In this document: piece after piece, positions 36,896 to 48,311 of the stretch
Numbering within the stretch: position 1 is the stretch's first letter
Layout: the number at the start of each line of letters is the position of its first letter
Made by a program: the position numbers and the translations under genes
From: [Phormidium] sp. LEGE 05292
GTDB lineage: Bacteria > Cyanobacteriota > Cyanobacteriia > Cyanobacteriales > Aerosakkonemataceae
DNA length: 64,000 nucleotides
Assembly: GCF_015207735.1 (NCBI RefSeq)
Contig: NZ_JADEWG010000012.1
Coordinates: 1 to 64,000, forward strand
Direction: 5' to 3'
The notes under the pieces: model-generated
What the model was told of the DNA's origin: nothing
What the model saw: only the letters and a program-made list of their open reading frames with translations
Databases searched by the model: none

Positions 36896-39247
36896 CTAGA
36901 AAGTTAATCTTCTGGGAGTTCCATCATCTTGAAAACGCTGTTCGCCAACACCAACTACTTGTACAATTACTTCTCGAATTGGTGGTTTCCATTCTCCTTG
37001 TCGTGCGGCAATTTCTACAATTATTTGTTGTTCTTGATGGTAAACTTTGTAATTTGTAGTGGCATAAATGCCATTTTCGTAAGCGAAACTTTCCCCATCA
37101 TCTTCATAGAAACTTAACTCGCTATTTGCACCTGGGTAAATTCGTAAAGTTAAAGGATCGATCGCCCTTTCTCCCACATATTGCATGACGGGAGACATGG
37201 GAATTATTGCCCCTGCACGCGCAAAAAGCGGCATTTTTTCTAATGGTGCATCTGCTAAAATATGGGTTGAACCTTGATATTTTTCACCCGTCCACCAATC
37301 ATACCAAATACCTGCGGGTAAGTAGACCGATCGACACTCCACCCCAGGTCGATAAATTGGTGCAGCTAAGATATTAGAACCGAGTAATACTTGATCGTAA
37401 AGATGATAAGTTTTCTGGTCATTAGGATAATGATAAAGTAGCGGTCTTAAAATTGGTGCGCCAGTAGTTGCAGCTTCCCAAAACAGGGTGTAAATGTAAG
37501 GAATTAGCTGATAGCGTAACTCGATATATTCTCGGCAAATCTTTTCTACTCTTTCGCCAAAAACCCAAGGTTCATGTCTTGCTGTACTTAACGCTGAATG
37601 TCCGCGCATTAATGGGTAAAGCATACCTACTTGCATCCAACGGGCGAACATTTCCGCCGTTGCATTGCCAGCAAAACCGCCAATATCACAACCAACAAAT
37701 GCGACTCCTGATAATCCCATGTTACAAAGCATTGGCAGGGACATTTCCAAATGTTCCCACAAAGATTGATTATCGCCCATCCAAACAGAAGACCATTTTT
37801 GAATGCCAGCAAAACCCGATCGCGTCAAGACAAAAGAACGTTTTTCCCGATGTTTTTTCAACCCTTGAAAACAAGCTTTAGACATCGATAAACCATATAA
37901 ATTATGTGCTTCGGTGTGGGTTGTGCGTTCATCTTTTGGCCCTTGGGGTGCGTCTAAAGGAAACCAAATTTTATTACCTGGATCTCCGAAAGGTCGATCG
38001 TCTAAAGCGGGTTCATTCATATCATTCCAAATTCCCGCTACCCCAATATCTGTGAGAGATTTTTGTAAGTCTCCCCACCAGTTTTGTACATGAGGATTGA
38101 GAAAATCAGGAAATACTGCTTTATCAGGCCAAACATAACCATGAAACAGTTTTCCATCAGCTTTTCTGACAAAGCAATCTTGTTCGATTCCTCGATCGAA
38201 AACATGGTAATCTGCTTCTGGTTCGTACTTCACACCCGGATCGATAATGGTGACAGTTTTAAAACCATTATTTGCTAAATCTTCAATTAATTTTGCTGGT
38301 TCCGGGAAACGTTTCGGACTCCAAGTAAACACCCGATAACCCTGCATATAATCAATGTCTAAATGAATTACATCACAGGGAATTTTGCGCGATCGAAATT
38401 CTTCTGCTAATTCCCTAACTACTGTTTCTGATTCATAACTCCACCGACATTGATGATATCCTAAAGACCACTTCGGCGGCATTGGCATTCGTCCAGTTAG
38501 TTCGGTGTAAGTGCGGAGAATTTCGGGAATTTCCGGGCCATAAATAATGTAATAATCTAACTCTGGCGCGTGAGTTCCCATCTGCAAAATTCCTGGTTGT
38601 TGGGCACCAATATTAAATTGACTCCAAAAAGTAGTGTTAAAGAAAATACCATAAGCAAACCCTGTTTCTTGTTCATCCGGGCGCAAAGCAATAAAAAAGG
38701 GAATTGCTTGATACATTTCATCGGTAAGAATGCCGTAATCTAAAGCATCAACCGTCCAATTAGTTTTAATTTCACTTAATTTATTGAGTAAACCTGTGCG
38801 TTCCCCAAAACCATAAAAGTTTTCGTTAGGTTCGATTTTTTTCCAAGCTGCAACGCTACCCATGCGCCAACCCATGTTTAACTGTGCATCATGAGCGAAG
38901 GGACGGTCATATTTATCAAAACACGCGATCGCACAAGGTTGGCGTTGAATATAAACTCGGATTTGGTCGGTTTCAAGTACGATTTTTTCTGGTGTTTCGC
39001 GAATTTCAAATTGAACGGATGACCATTCGCGATCGTCCTTAGTAACTGCCCAAGAACGACGGGGAAAAATGTCACCCATGGGTGACATTTTTACTCGGAC
39101 AAGGTTAGGTGCTAGGATAGCGATCGCCAAACTTGCGCCTTCACACTCACATAAAACGCCACGTTCATCACGTTTGACAGTTTGCACTGCCCCAATAGAT
39201 GACCATGCTTGTTCATTTATGGGTAATTGCCCGAAGTATTGTGGCAT
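36896..39247 (-). CDS. GH31 alpha-glucosidase
   Basis: A 783-residue glycoside hydrolase family 31 enzyme that releases alpha-linked glucose from non-reducing ends. The N-terminal beta-sandwich is followed by the (beta/alpha)8 barrel. It carries the nucleophile Asp in GIWNDMNEP, the HLDIDYMQGYRVFTW substrate motif, and the second carboxylate region VGCDIGGFAGN. The C-terminal beta domains include FYEDDGESF. No signal peptide is seen, so it should be cytoplasmic and act on storage glucans or imported oligosaccharides. The ATG at 39247 fits. It is divergent from the Uma2 gene and upstream of the SemiSWEET gene. Confidence 0.94.
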   Translation of the reverse strand: MPQYFGQLPINEQAWSSIGAVQTVKRDERGVLCECEGASLAIAILAPNLVRVKMSPMGDIFPRRSWAVTKDDREWSSVQFEIRETPEKIVLETDQIRVYIQRQPCAIACFDKYDRPFAHDAQLNMGWRMGSVAAWKKIEPNENFYGFGERTGLLNKLSEIKTNWTVDALDYGILTDEMYQAIPFFIALRPDEQETGFAYGIFFNTTFWSQFNIGAQQPGILQMGTHAPELDYYIIYGPEIPEILRTYTELTGRMPMPPKWSLGYHQCRWSYESETVVRELAEEFRSRKIPCDVIHLDIDYMQGYRVFTWSPKRFPEPAKLIEDLANNGFKTVTIIDPGVKYEPEADYHVFDRGIEQDCFVRKADGKLFHGYVWPDKAVFPDFLNPHVQNWWGDLQKSLTDIGVAGIWNDMNEPALDDRPFGDPGNKIWFPLDAPQGPKDERTTHTEAHNLYGLSMSKACFQGLKKHREKRSFVLTRSGFAGIQKWSSVWMGDNQSLWEHLEMSLPMLCNMGLSGVAFVGCDIGGFAGNATAEMFARWMQVGMLYPLMRGHSALSTARHEPWVFGERVEKICREYIELRYQLIPYIYTLFWEAATTGAPILRPLLYHYPNDQKTYHLYDQVLLGSNILAAPIYRPGVECRSVYLPAGIWYDWWTGEKYQGSTHILADAPLEKMPLFARAGAIIPMSPVMQYVGERAIDPLTLRIYPGANSELSFYEDDGESFAYENGIYATTNYKVYHQEQQIIVEIAARQGEWKPPIREVIVQVVGVGEQRFQDDGTPRRLTF

Positions 39248-39357
39248 AACTTAAATTATTAGCAGCTAAAAGCATCTAACAACCAACCAGGGAATTCGAT
39301 CACCTATCGATAGGTTGATAATAGAATCAACATTGATTTTTATGCAGTAAAATTACC

Positions 39358-40056
39358 ATGTCTCAACCGCTACGTGCAGGATTATCTATTCCACCTTTGG
39401 AAAATGGCGATCGCTTAATCCGTCCTGAATTTGAACGCCGTTACCATGCTATGCCCCATTTAAAAAAAGCTGAATTAATAGAAGGTATTGTTTACATGGC
39501 ATCTCCCTTAAGATTTGAACCTCATGCTGAACCACACGCTGATTTAATGATTTGGTTGGGAAATTACAAAGTCGCTACTCCCGGAGTGAGACTGGGTGAT
39601 AATCCAACAGTGTTACTAGATTTAGATAACGAACCTCAACCGGATGCAGTATTATTAATTAACCATTTATCAGGAGGGCAGTCTCGCTTCAGTGCAGATG
39701 GTTATATTGAGGGCGCACCAGAATTAATTGCTGAGATTGCGGCTAGTACTGCGGCGATCGATCTAAGAGATAAAAAACGTGCTTATCGTCGCAACGGTGT
39801 ACAGGAATATATTGTTTGGCAAGTATTTGAGCAAAAAATCGATTGGTTTAGGTTACAAAATGGTGACTATGTATCGTTAATGCCTGATGAAAATGGTGTA
39901 ATTTGTAGTCAAGTTTTTCCTGGTTTATGGTTATCAGTATCGGCATTAGTGTTAGGAAATATGCAGCAAGTTTTAGCTGTATTACAAACAGGTTTGAGTT
40001 CAGCAGAACATAATTTTTTTGTGCAAGAGTTGGCAAATGCAAGCACAAATTCTTAA
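39358..40056 (+). CDS. Uma2-family (DUF820) putative restriction-endonuclease-fold protein
   Basis: A 232-residue Uma2/DUF820 protein, a family greatly expanded in cyanobacteria with a PD-(D/E)xK nuclease-like fold and no established function. The motif residues are visible: Asp in EPQPDAVLLI, Glu in PELIAEIAAST, Lys in DLRDKKRAYRRNGVQEYIVW. The active site therefore looks intact. ATG at 39358. No toxin-antitoxin-like partner lies beside it. MITE-like DNA follows directly. Confidence 0.85.
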   Translation: MSQPLRAGLSIPPLENGDRLIRPEFERRYHAMPHLKKAELIEGIVYMASPLRFEPHAEPHADLMIWLGNYKVATPGVRLGDNPTVLLDLDNEPQPDAVLLINHLSGGQSRFSADGYIEGAPELIAEIAASTAAIDLRDKKRAYRRNGVQEYIVWQVFEQKIDWFRLQNGDYVSLMPDENGVICSQVFPGLWLSVSALVLGNMQQVLAVLQTGLSSAEHNFFVQELANASTNS

Positions 40057-40361
40057 TTTATTACCACAGATGAACACCATTAGTCACACCAAATCCGGCT
40101 TAACTACCCCCGTTATCTTCTTTCGTTTCTTTCTTCTTCTTTCTTCGTGTTCTAATTCGCTATCGCGAATCGCTACGCTACCGTGTCTTACGCGCTACGC
40201 GCACGCTACGCGAACGTGGTTCAAAAAAAGTCATCAATCTGGATTAAGTATAAAGGGGGTAATCAACCCGGATTTAGTATCACACCCCTCCCCGTTTACG
40301 GGGAGGGGATGGGGGTAGGGTACAATGGGAATTATGGATAATCAAGCGAACTTGATATAAC
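40057..40361. other. Gene-free repeat interval
   Basis: No gene. It contains a MITE-like element (40087-40280) with a nested run of CGCTACGC-type palindromes (about 40155-40215), and a strong hairpin CCCCTCCCCGT / ACGGGGAGGGG at 40285-40308. The same hairpin occurs at 54263-54286. Confidence 0.6.
40087..40280. repeat. MITE-like element of the second family, copy 2
   Basis: The left end ACCAAATCCGGCTTAACTAC mirrors the right end GTAATCAACCCGGATTTAGT (40259-40278), the same termini as at 27117-27321. The interior differs in detail but also has TTCTTTC/GTGTTC low-complexity DNA, so this is a diverged copy. Confidence 0.55.
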
Positions 40362-41801
40362 TCAATTAAAAATACGCTTGAGGGCAGGAATACGAGCCAA
40401 TACCAAATAATCCAACAGCAGGACAATAATGAGTGAAAGCCCCACAAGCGGAAAAACAATCCCTAAAACAGCGACAATTGTTAGAGGTACTATCGATTGC
40501 TGAACATGGGCGGGCATTGTAGGCGCACCCAGCCAACCTGTTCTAAAAGGACGACGCTGCCACCACATCACCCCACCACTAACTGATAACACAATCAAAA
40601 TTAATGATGCAATCAACATCAACAGTTGATTACTCAATCCAAAATATTTGCCGATATGGATAGAGATTCCCATTTCCACTGCTTTGGGTACTAACCCATA
40701 ATCTTTCCAACGCACATCTGCTAGTACCGCACCACTGTATCGATCGATGTGCATAGTGACTTCTTGCGTCGGATCGTCTGGAAATGCCGAAACTGTATAT
40801 ACTCCCGTTTCGGATTCTGGAAAACTCACGCTAAATCCAGGGGGTGCGCCTTTGGCTTTGGCTAAAGCCACAACAGTATCTAAATTTACCGACTTGTCAG
40901 CCGGGATTCGTTTTGCAGATGTTTCGTGGTTTCCTGTATTATGCTCATGTTCATGTGTACTTGATTTAGGCATCGGTAGTTGTTCAACTGCCCAAGGCAC
41001 AACTTGATTACCCTGCTGATTGAGTGAGCCTGTGAGTACCGTCGATTTAGGCACATTATCCCACATTTGGGCTGGATAGTAGCTTGTCAAACGAGCAAAG
41101 GTATGTCCCCAAAAACCTGTCCAGGGTAGTCCAGTAACGATCAGGAAGCCAATCAGCAATATGCCATAAAATCCAGAAACAGCGTGCAAGTCCCGCCAAA
41201 ACACCCGCCGATTGTGACTCCATAGACGCGGAATCAGTGTCCCCAAAAAAGTTACTCTGTGACGAGGCAACCATAGATACAATCCGCTAATCAGCAGCAC
41301 CAGTCCCCAACAAGCAGCAAGTTCTACTAAATAATCTCCCAAATTTCCGATCGCTAATTCACCATGAATCTTACGAGCGATCGCTTGGAGATTATTATTT
41401 TCATCCCGCTGCCCTAAAATTTTCGCTGTATAGGGATTGACAAAAATAGCTAACGTTCGTTCATCTTTAGTAGATATTGTTACTTCAGCACTACGGTTAG
41501 CAGCAACACTGGGCGTAAATTTTGTTACTTTGGCATCAGGATAAGTTCGTTGCACAACTGCCACTTGTTGAGTATAAGGCATCGCTACATCCGCAGGCTT
41601 CACGAACATTCGATCGTGATACATCGCAGCATCTAATTGTGGTTTAAACAGGTAAATTATGCCTGTAATTGACAAAATCACCATGAAAGGAATCACAAAT
41701 AAACCTGCATAAAAGTGCCATCGCCAAACCGTGCGATAAAAGCGATTGCTGGGAGGTTCAGCAACTTGTGATGAGTTTAAAGCAGCGTTAATTTTACTCA
41801 T
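40362..41801 (-). CDS. PepSY-associated membrane protein
   Basis: A 479-residue inner-membrane protein of the PepSY-TM family, often linked to siderophore or iron reduction. It has four main membrane segments: about 20-42 (FYAGLFVIPFMVILSITGIIYLF), 165-190, 220-245 and 390-410, plus a C-terminal pair at about 425-470. The large periplasmic loops carry PepSY-like domains. A His-rich loop (STHEHEHNTGNHE, near residue 285) could bind metal. Start: ATG at 41801 used; a GTG at 41831 would add ten residues. No TonB receptor or siderophore gene is nearby, so the iron link rests only on family knowledge. Confidence 0.82.
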   Translation of the reverse strand: MSKINAALNSSQVAEPPSNRFYRTVWRWHFYAGLFVIPFMVILSITGIIYLFKPQLDAAMYHDRMFVKPADVAMPYTQQVAVVQRTYPDAKVTKFTPSVAANRSAEVTISTKDERTLAIFVNPYTAKILGQRDENNNLQAIARKIHGELAIGNLGDYLVELAACWGLVLLISGLYLWLPRHRVTFLGTLIPRLWSHNRRVFWRDLHAVSGFYGILLIGFLIVTGLPWTGFWGHTFARLTSYYPAQMWDNVPKSTVLTGSLNQQGNQVVPWAVEQLPMPKSSTHEHEHNTGNHETSAKRIPADKSVNLDTVVALAKAKGAPPGFSVSFPESETGVYTVSAFPDDPTQEVTMHIDRYSGAVLADVRWKDYGLVPKAVEMGISIHIGKYFGLSNQLLMLIASLILIVLSVSGGVMWWQRRPFRTGWLGAPTMPAHVQQSIVPLTIVAVLGIVFPLVGLSLIIVLLLDYLVLARIPALKRIFN

Positions 41802-42060
41802 TGCTTTTTGCCAAAGTAAAGATAGAGGCACTAATCACTATAAGTCCATGAAATTAAATAAATGTCAAAAGACAGGCTGTAAAGCCATTTCAAATCCAGA
41901 GAAGTATAGCAACCGCCAAGGCGATTAAGCCATTCTTGATTGCCCAAATCATGCTCAAATCATTGATTTTCTTTTGTCTTACCTTCTGCCTTCTGCCTTT
42001 TGCTATACCTGTTTCTGTCTATGGTTAAAGCAGTAATTCCAAAAGGTGACTTTGGAAGAA

Positions 42061-42090
42061 TCCCCCGTCACAGCAATGCTTCACGGGGGA
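42061..42090. repeat. Hairpin downstream of enolase
   Basis: TCCCCCGT and ACGGGGGA enclose a partly self-complementary loop. It lies 38 bp past the enolase stop. It may terminate enolase transcription, although no T run follows on that strand. It also resembles the hairpin ends of IS200/IS605-type elements, so it could be a remnant. Confidence 0.5.
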
Positions 42091-42127
42091 GTATGTCAAT
42101 TTAATTCTCTTTGCTTGTTTCTCTCAC

Positions 42128-43432
<1,305 letters not shown>

Positions 43433-43584
43433 TTATATCAAGTGGTACTATCCGCTTAACGATTAAACCAGAATAATTGATTTCCTTATCAGTAGTTTTG
43501 TATTCTTTTAATCTATGTTTGCATGGTGCGATCGATTCTGTATTGACAAATACTTTTACTCTCAAAGCCAAATTACAAATTAAT

Positions 43585-43848
43585 TTATTCTCCCCTGCGC
43601 CGCTGCACCCCTGCACCACTGCCTTCCGCTTCTTCCTCATCTCGCTGTTTTTTCAGCTGTCTAATTGATTCTTGACATCCACCAATAATAAATCCCGCTA
43701 CACCGCCTACTACAGCATACTTGGCGGGGATATTTTGGTAAATTTGACTGCTATATTTTGGGCCGAAAACTTTACCCACACCAAACCCTAACATTGCTCC
43801 AATTATGGCAGTTATTAAACTGGAAAAAACTATCAGTTTCAAATTCAT
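43585..43848 (-). CDS. Small glycine-rich membrane protein, unknown function
   Basis: An 87-residue protein with two predicted membrane helices (about 4-26, LIVFSSLITAIIGAMLGFGVGKV, and 44-60, YAVVGGVAGFIIGGC) and a charged C-terminal tail (KKQRDEEEAEG). The start codon ATG at 43848 overlaps the stop of the upstream channel gene (which ends at 43845), so the two are translationally coupled. A role as a small partner or regulator of the channel is possible but only inferred from this overlap. Family not recognised. Confidence 0.65.
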   Translation of the reverse strand: MNLKLIVFSSLITAIIGAMLGFGVGKVFGPKYSSQIYQNIPAKYAVVGGVAGFIIGGCQESIRQLKKQRDEEEAEGSGAGVQRRRGE

Positions 43849-44570
43849 TTGTTTTTCTCCTTTTCTTTTAACTTTTCTTCTCCAGAGGATTTTCCCTGTT
43901 CGTTACTGTAAATTCCTACCAATCTAGAAATATAAATAGCCGGATACATTATTCCCACAATTGCCTCTAAATTTGCTAAAACTCTAGCAATACTAGTCAC
44001 TGGAGTAATATCACCATAGCCCACAGTAGTTAAGGTTATATAACTAAAATAAAGCAGATCTGCTTGGCTATGTGAACTCGCTATTCCGTTAAATGAGTTA
44101 GAATTAAAACTATAAATTATTTGATAAATATTATCCCATAATAAACCCAATAACAAGTAAACGCACACCCCGCCTTTAATGGTGTCGCCTGTTACCTTCC
44201 GAGTCGGAAATATTTCTCGAACAATTAAGTTTATTGATATAGCCATAAAAAACAATACAATTACATTACTAATCGTAAAAATAACTAGTATTTTGTCTTG
44301 AAGAAATAAATTCAACGATCCAATAAAATAACAAATTAATGCTATTAACGCCAGTATTAAATACCAGCAAAAAAATTTTTTACTATGTTCTAGTTCGGTA
44401 ATTATTAAAATAATAGTTCCTAAAAAACTAAAGAAAAAGACTAGCGTAAAAACAATGTTTACTATTTGATTATTCTGAACCAAAGGAAACATGAATAAAC
44501 CTAATAACTGAACAAACAGTAATCGATTGTATTTATTTTTTGTTAAAATTTTTAATTGGCTATATTGCAT
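43845..44570 (-). CDS. Potassium channel family protein (Ion_trans_2)
   Basis: A 241-residue membrane protein with about six to seven helices. The last pair forms a channel pore: pore helix and selectivity filter TLTTVGYGDITPV (around residue 186), followed by the inner helix IARVLANLEAIVGIMYPAIYISRLV. The filter TVGYGD is typical of K+ selective channels. The N-terminal helices lack an S4-like row of Arg/Lys, so voltage gating is not evident. The small membrane protein gene overlaps its stop codon by 4 bp. Confidence 0.85.
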   Translation of the reverse strand: MQYSQLKILTKNKYNRLLFVQLLGLFMFPLVQNNQIVNIVFTLVFFFSFLGTIILIITELEHSKKFFCWYLILALIALICYFIGSLNLFLQDKILVIFTISNVIVLFFMAISINLIVREIFPTRKVTGDTIKGGVCVYLLLGLLWDNIYQIIYSFNSNSFNGIASSHSQADLLYFSYITLTTVGYGDITPVTSIARVLANLEAIVGIMYPAIYISRLVGIYSNEQGKSSGEEKLKEKEKNK

Positions 44571-44794
44571 AATTCCCCCATTTTTTGCATCTCCTAAGAA
44601 TTCATTCTTTCAAAAATAGCTGAAACAGAAGGTGAGTACCTTGTCAAATAACTAAAGATCCAAAATTTGATGCAAGAGTCAATAATTACTGGAACAGTGG
44701 CGATAAAACCATTAATAAATACTTTACTTTCTGGCAATTTTTGCTAATTGATGCTAGGTAGCAGGTTACTTTTGCCCTACCCACTACCCATTAC

Positions 44795-47700
44795 TTACAG
44801 GGGTTTATTATCACCTTGGGGCTTCACTGTTTCGGAATCTTCGGCAGCCGGAGAAGAAGGCATTTCCTGATGATCCTCTGGTTGAATTGTCGTATCACTT
44901 GAAGAAGTATTTGATGGTGGATAGTAAATAGTTGGTGAGTCGCCATTACCCAATACTACAGACCCTCGACTATCTGCATCGGAACTAACAGCATTAGCAG
45001 GTGTTTCTTCACTCTCTTGTTCCTCTTCGCTTCTGCCTTCAATTGGTGCTTCCGTTACTGGTGCAACCTTACTTTTCTTCTTCTTCCCTCCAAAGACAAA
45101 TTCTGCCACTTGCTTAATTACCACATACAAAACAGGTACTAAGAAGAAACTCATAATAGTGGCGACAAAAAACCCGCCAAAAACTGCCACTCCCAAAGAC
45201 CAACGACTAGCAGCGGAAGCACCAGAAGCGACAACCAAAGGCCAAAAACCCACCAAAGTTGAACAAGCTGTCATCAAAATTGGGCGAAAACGTTCCTTCG
45301 CCGCATTCGCCGCAGCTTGGGGAATAGTCATCCCGAAACTTTCTCTTGATTGGTTGGCAAATTCTACGATCAAAATTGCGTTTTTCGATGCTAACCCAAT
45401 CAACATTACTAAAGCAATTTGGCAGTAAAGATCGTTGACTAACTCTCTAGGGTCAAGAGAAATAAATAACATTGCCCCGAAAACTGCCATCGGTACTGTG
45501 AGCAAAATAATTACAGGATCAATGTAATTTTCGTATTGTGCTGCTAATACTAAGAAGACAATAACTAGACCCAAAGCCATAATTATAGCAACTTGACCAC
45601 CTGATTGAATTTCCTCACGAGTTAGTCCAGACCATTCATAAGATAAACCGGAAATTCCTAACGATCGAAACACCTGATCCATCGCTTGAATTGCTTCTCC
45701 AGAAGACCTACCTGGTGCTGGGTTGCCTTGGATTTTAATACTAGGAAATAAGTTAAAGTTAGAAATTACTGATGGGCCAACAATTTCTCTAATTGTGGCG
45801 AACTCTTTAAGTTGGACTAGCTGGTTATTGCGCGATCGTACATACACCTGTCCTAAATCTTCCGGCCTACTCCGAAACTGTTCGTCTGCTTGCACCATCA
45901 CCCGGTAATTCCGTTGTCCCATACTAAAATCATTCACATAACGACCGCCAATATAAGTACCTAAAGTCGTCATTGCTTGGACAAAATCAATATTTAAACT
46001 AGCTAATCTATCCCGGTTAATATCAATTTCCAACTGCGGAGTATTAGCAGTAAACTGCGTGAAAACTCTACTTAAATTCGGGTTTTGGTTTGCTTTAGCA
46101 ATAATTTCATTCGCACTTTTCAGGAATTGATCAAAAGTTAATTGTCCCCCCGATGTATTTTGCAACTGAAACTCAAAACCACCCGTAGCACTAAATCCTG
46201 GTACAGGAGGTAAGTTAAATGCCTGAATAATTGCTTGTTGATTTTGAGCAAATTTGCGATTTAACTTCGCCAAAATTGCTCTCACACTTTGGTCTTTTTT
46301 AGTTCTTTCTGCCCAATTTGTTAACTTGACAAAAAACGTGCCTCTACTTGGCCCGCTACCATCTAAACCGAACCCACTTACAATTAACGATCCTTCTACT
46401 TCCGGTACTTCTTTCAGTTCTTGATAAACTGTATTTGCCACTCTATTGGTATAGTTTAAAGCCACTCCTTCCGGTGATTGAATAATCCCCAAAAACAAAC
46501 CTTGATCTTCTTCAGGGATAAACCCGCTTGGCACTGCCATATAAAGCAAAACCGTACCTGTTAACAAAGCAATAAAAATACCAAAAACAACTAATTTCAA
46601 CTTAATTAGAAGTTTAACAACTTTGGCATAACCCGCCATAATTTTCTCAAACACGCGGTTAAATTGCCGGAAAAACCAAGCTAAAGGCCCTCTACCTTCT
46701 CCTTGTTTAGTTCGCAATAATATTGCTGCCATACTTGGAGAAAAAGTTAAGGCATTAAAGGTAGAAACGATAATGGAAAAGATAATAACTAAGGCAAATT
46801 GTTGATACATAATCCCTGTTGCACCAGGGAAAAACGTCACAGGTAAAAATACAGCTATCAACACTAAGGAAGTAGAAACAACTGCCCCTCCTAATTCATT
46901 CATTGATTGTAAAGCAGCTTGACGCGGGCTCATTCCCTGTTCCATTTTCCCCGCAACTGCTTCTACCACCACAATTCCATCATCTACCACTAAACCTGTT
47001 GCCAAAATCAAAGCAAACATAGTTAGGGTGTTCAAAGAAAAACCAAAGGCTAAAGTAAATCCCATTGTCCCTAACAAAGACACCGGAATTGCTACAGCAG
47101 GAATAATCGTAGTTCGCCAATCTTGTAAGAAGATAAAAATGATTAAAATTACTAACAAAATCGCTTCGATCAGAGTTTTAAACACTTCTTGTAAAGAAGT
47201 TTCAATAAACTCTGTAATGTCATAAACTAAATGAGATTTTAATCCAGGGGGAAAAGATTTTTCTAACCCCGCCATTATTTCTTTAATTTTTGCGGCTATA
47301 TCTACCGCGTTACTTCCTGGTAATTGATAGATCGCAATACCTATACCAGGTTGACCATTTACTAATGCTTGTAAATCGTAATTTTCTGCCCCTAATTCTG
47401 CTCGTCCAACATCTCTTAGTCTTAGTAAACTGCCGTTAGGTTCCGATCGAATAATTAAGTTTTCAAATTCTGCTTCATTTTGGAATCTTCCTTGCACTCT
47501 CACTGGAAAACTAAATGACTGATCGGCTGGTGCGGGTTGGCTACCAATTCTACCTATCCCTACTTGCACATTTTGTGATTGCAAAGCGGAAATTACATCA
47601 GGTGGGGTTAATCCTCTAGCTGCCATTCTATTAGGATCGAGCCAAATTCTCATGGAGTATTGGCGTTGACCTAAAATCGTCAAATCTCCTACACCTGGAA

Positions 47701-48220
47701 CTCTTCGCAGAGTATCTGTAACGTACAAATCTAAGTAATTGCTGATAAAAGTATCGTCATATTTGTTGTTTTCGGCGTTGAAACCATAGACCAACAAAAT
47801 ACTAGTTGATGATGCTCTTACTGCTACCCCATTTTGTCTGACTATATCTGGTAATTGGGGTTGGGCGAGGGTTACTTGGTTTTGAACGTTAACTTGGTTA
47901 ATGTTTCTATCTGTATCGACACCAAAGAATGCTTGAATCGAACTTGCGCCAGAACTGGTGCTTTGAGAAGTAATGAATTGTAAACCTTCAACACCGTTAA
48001 TTTGCCTTTGAAGTGTGGTAGTTACGGTGTCTGCTACTGTTTGAGCATCAGCACCAGTGTAGGTGCCGTTGACTTGGATTTGAATTGGTGCAATATCTGG
48101 TAAGTTGTTGATGGGTAATAGTGGGATACAAATAGTACCGATTAGTACAATGAGGATTGTACAAACTGTGGTCAGTACTGGTCGTTTAATGAAGTTATCT
48201 GAAATTGAGAATACAGCCAT
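44795..48220 (-). CDS. RND multidrug efflux permease (AcrB/HAE1 type)
   Basis: A 1141-residue inner-membrane RND transporter that uses the proton gradient to expel hydrophobic compounds through an adaptor and outer-membrane channel. It has twelve membrane segments in the usual 1+5+1+5 pattern with two large periplasmic loops. The TM4 proton-relay aspartates are in TGLVVDDGIVVVEAV. The C-terminal cytoplasmic tail (about 90 residues, acidic and Ser/Thr-rich, ending near VKPQGDNKPL) is longer than in AcrB. The adaptor gene lies 91 bp upstream on the same strand, so the two form an operon. No TolC-like gene is present in the window. Confidence 0.95.
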   Translation of the reverse strand: MAVFSISDNFIKRPVLTTVCTILIVLIGTICIPLLPINNLPDIAPIQIQVNGTYTGADAQTVADTVTTTLQRQINGVEGLQFITSQSTSSGASSIQAFFGVDTDRNINQVNVQNQVTLAQPQLPDIVRQNGVAVRASSTSILLVYGFNAENNKYDDTFISNYLDLYVTDTLRRVPGVGDLTILGQRQYSMRIWLDPNRMAARGLTPPDVISALQSQNVQVGIGRIGSQPAPADQSFSFPVRVQGRFQNEAEFENLIIRSEPNGSLLRLRDVGRAELGAENYDLQALVNGQPGIGIAIYQLPGSNAVDIAAKIKEIMAGLEKSFPPGLKSHLVYDITEFIETSLQEVFKTLIEAILLVILIIFIFLQDWRTTIIPAVAIPVSLLGTMGFTLAFGFSLNTLTMFALILATGLVVDDGIVVVEAVAGKMEQGMSPRQAALQSMNELGGAVVSTSLVLIAVFLPVTFFPGATGIMYQQFALVIIFSIIVSTFNALTFSPSMAAILLRTKQGEGRGPLAWFFRQFNRVFEKIMAGYAKVVKLLIKLKLVVFGIFIALLTGTVLLYMAVPSGFIPEEDQGLFLGIIQSPEGVALNYTNRVANTVYQELKEVPEVEGSLIVSGFGLDGSGPSRGTFFVKLTNWAERTKKDQSVRAILAKLNRKFAQNQQAIIQAFNLPPVPGFSATGGFEFQLQNTSGGQLTFDQFLKSANEIIAKANQNPNLSRVFTQFTANTPQLEIDINRDRLASLNIDFVQAMTTLGTYIGGRYVNDFSMGQRNYRVMVQADEQFRSRPEDLGQVYVRSRNNQLVQLKEFATIREIVGPSVISNFNLFPSIKIQGNPAPGRSSGEAIQAMDQVFRSLGISGLSYEWSGLTREEIQSGGQVAIIMALGLVIVFLVLAAQYENYIDPVIILLTVPMAVFGAMLFISLDPRELVNDLYCQIALVMLIGLASKNAILIVEFANQSRESFGMTIPQAAANAAKERFRPILMTACSTLVGFWPLVVASGASAASRWSLGVAVFGGFFVATIMSFFLVPVLYVVIKQVAEFVFGGKKKKSKVAPVTEAPIEGRSEEEQESEETPANAVSSDADSRGSVVLGNGDSPTIYYPPSNTSSSDTTIQPEDHQEMPSSPAAEDSETVKPQGDNKPL

Positions 48221-48311
48221 GTTTTTTAATGAGTTTGGAGTTTGGAGTTTGGAGTTTTGAGTAAAAACTCGATTTAGCTGTTAGGGATTAATTGCCGAAA
48301 TCCGATCGCAC

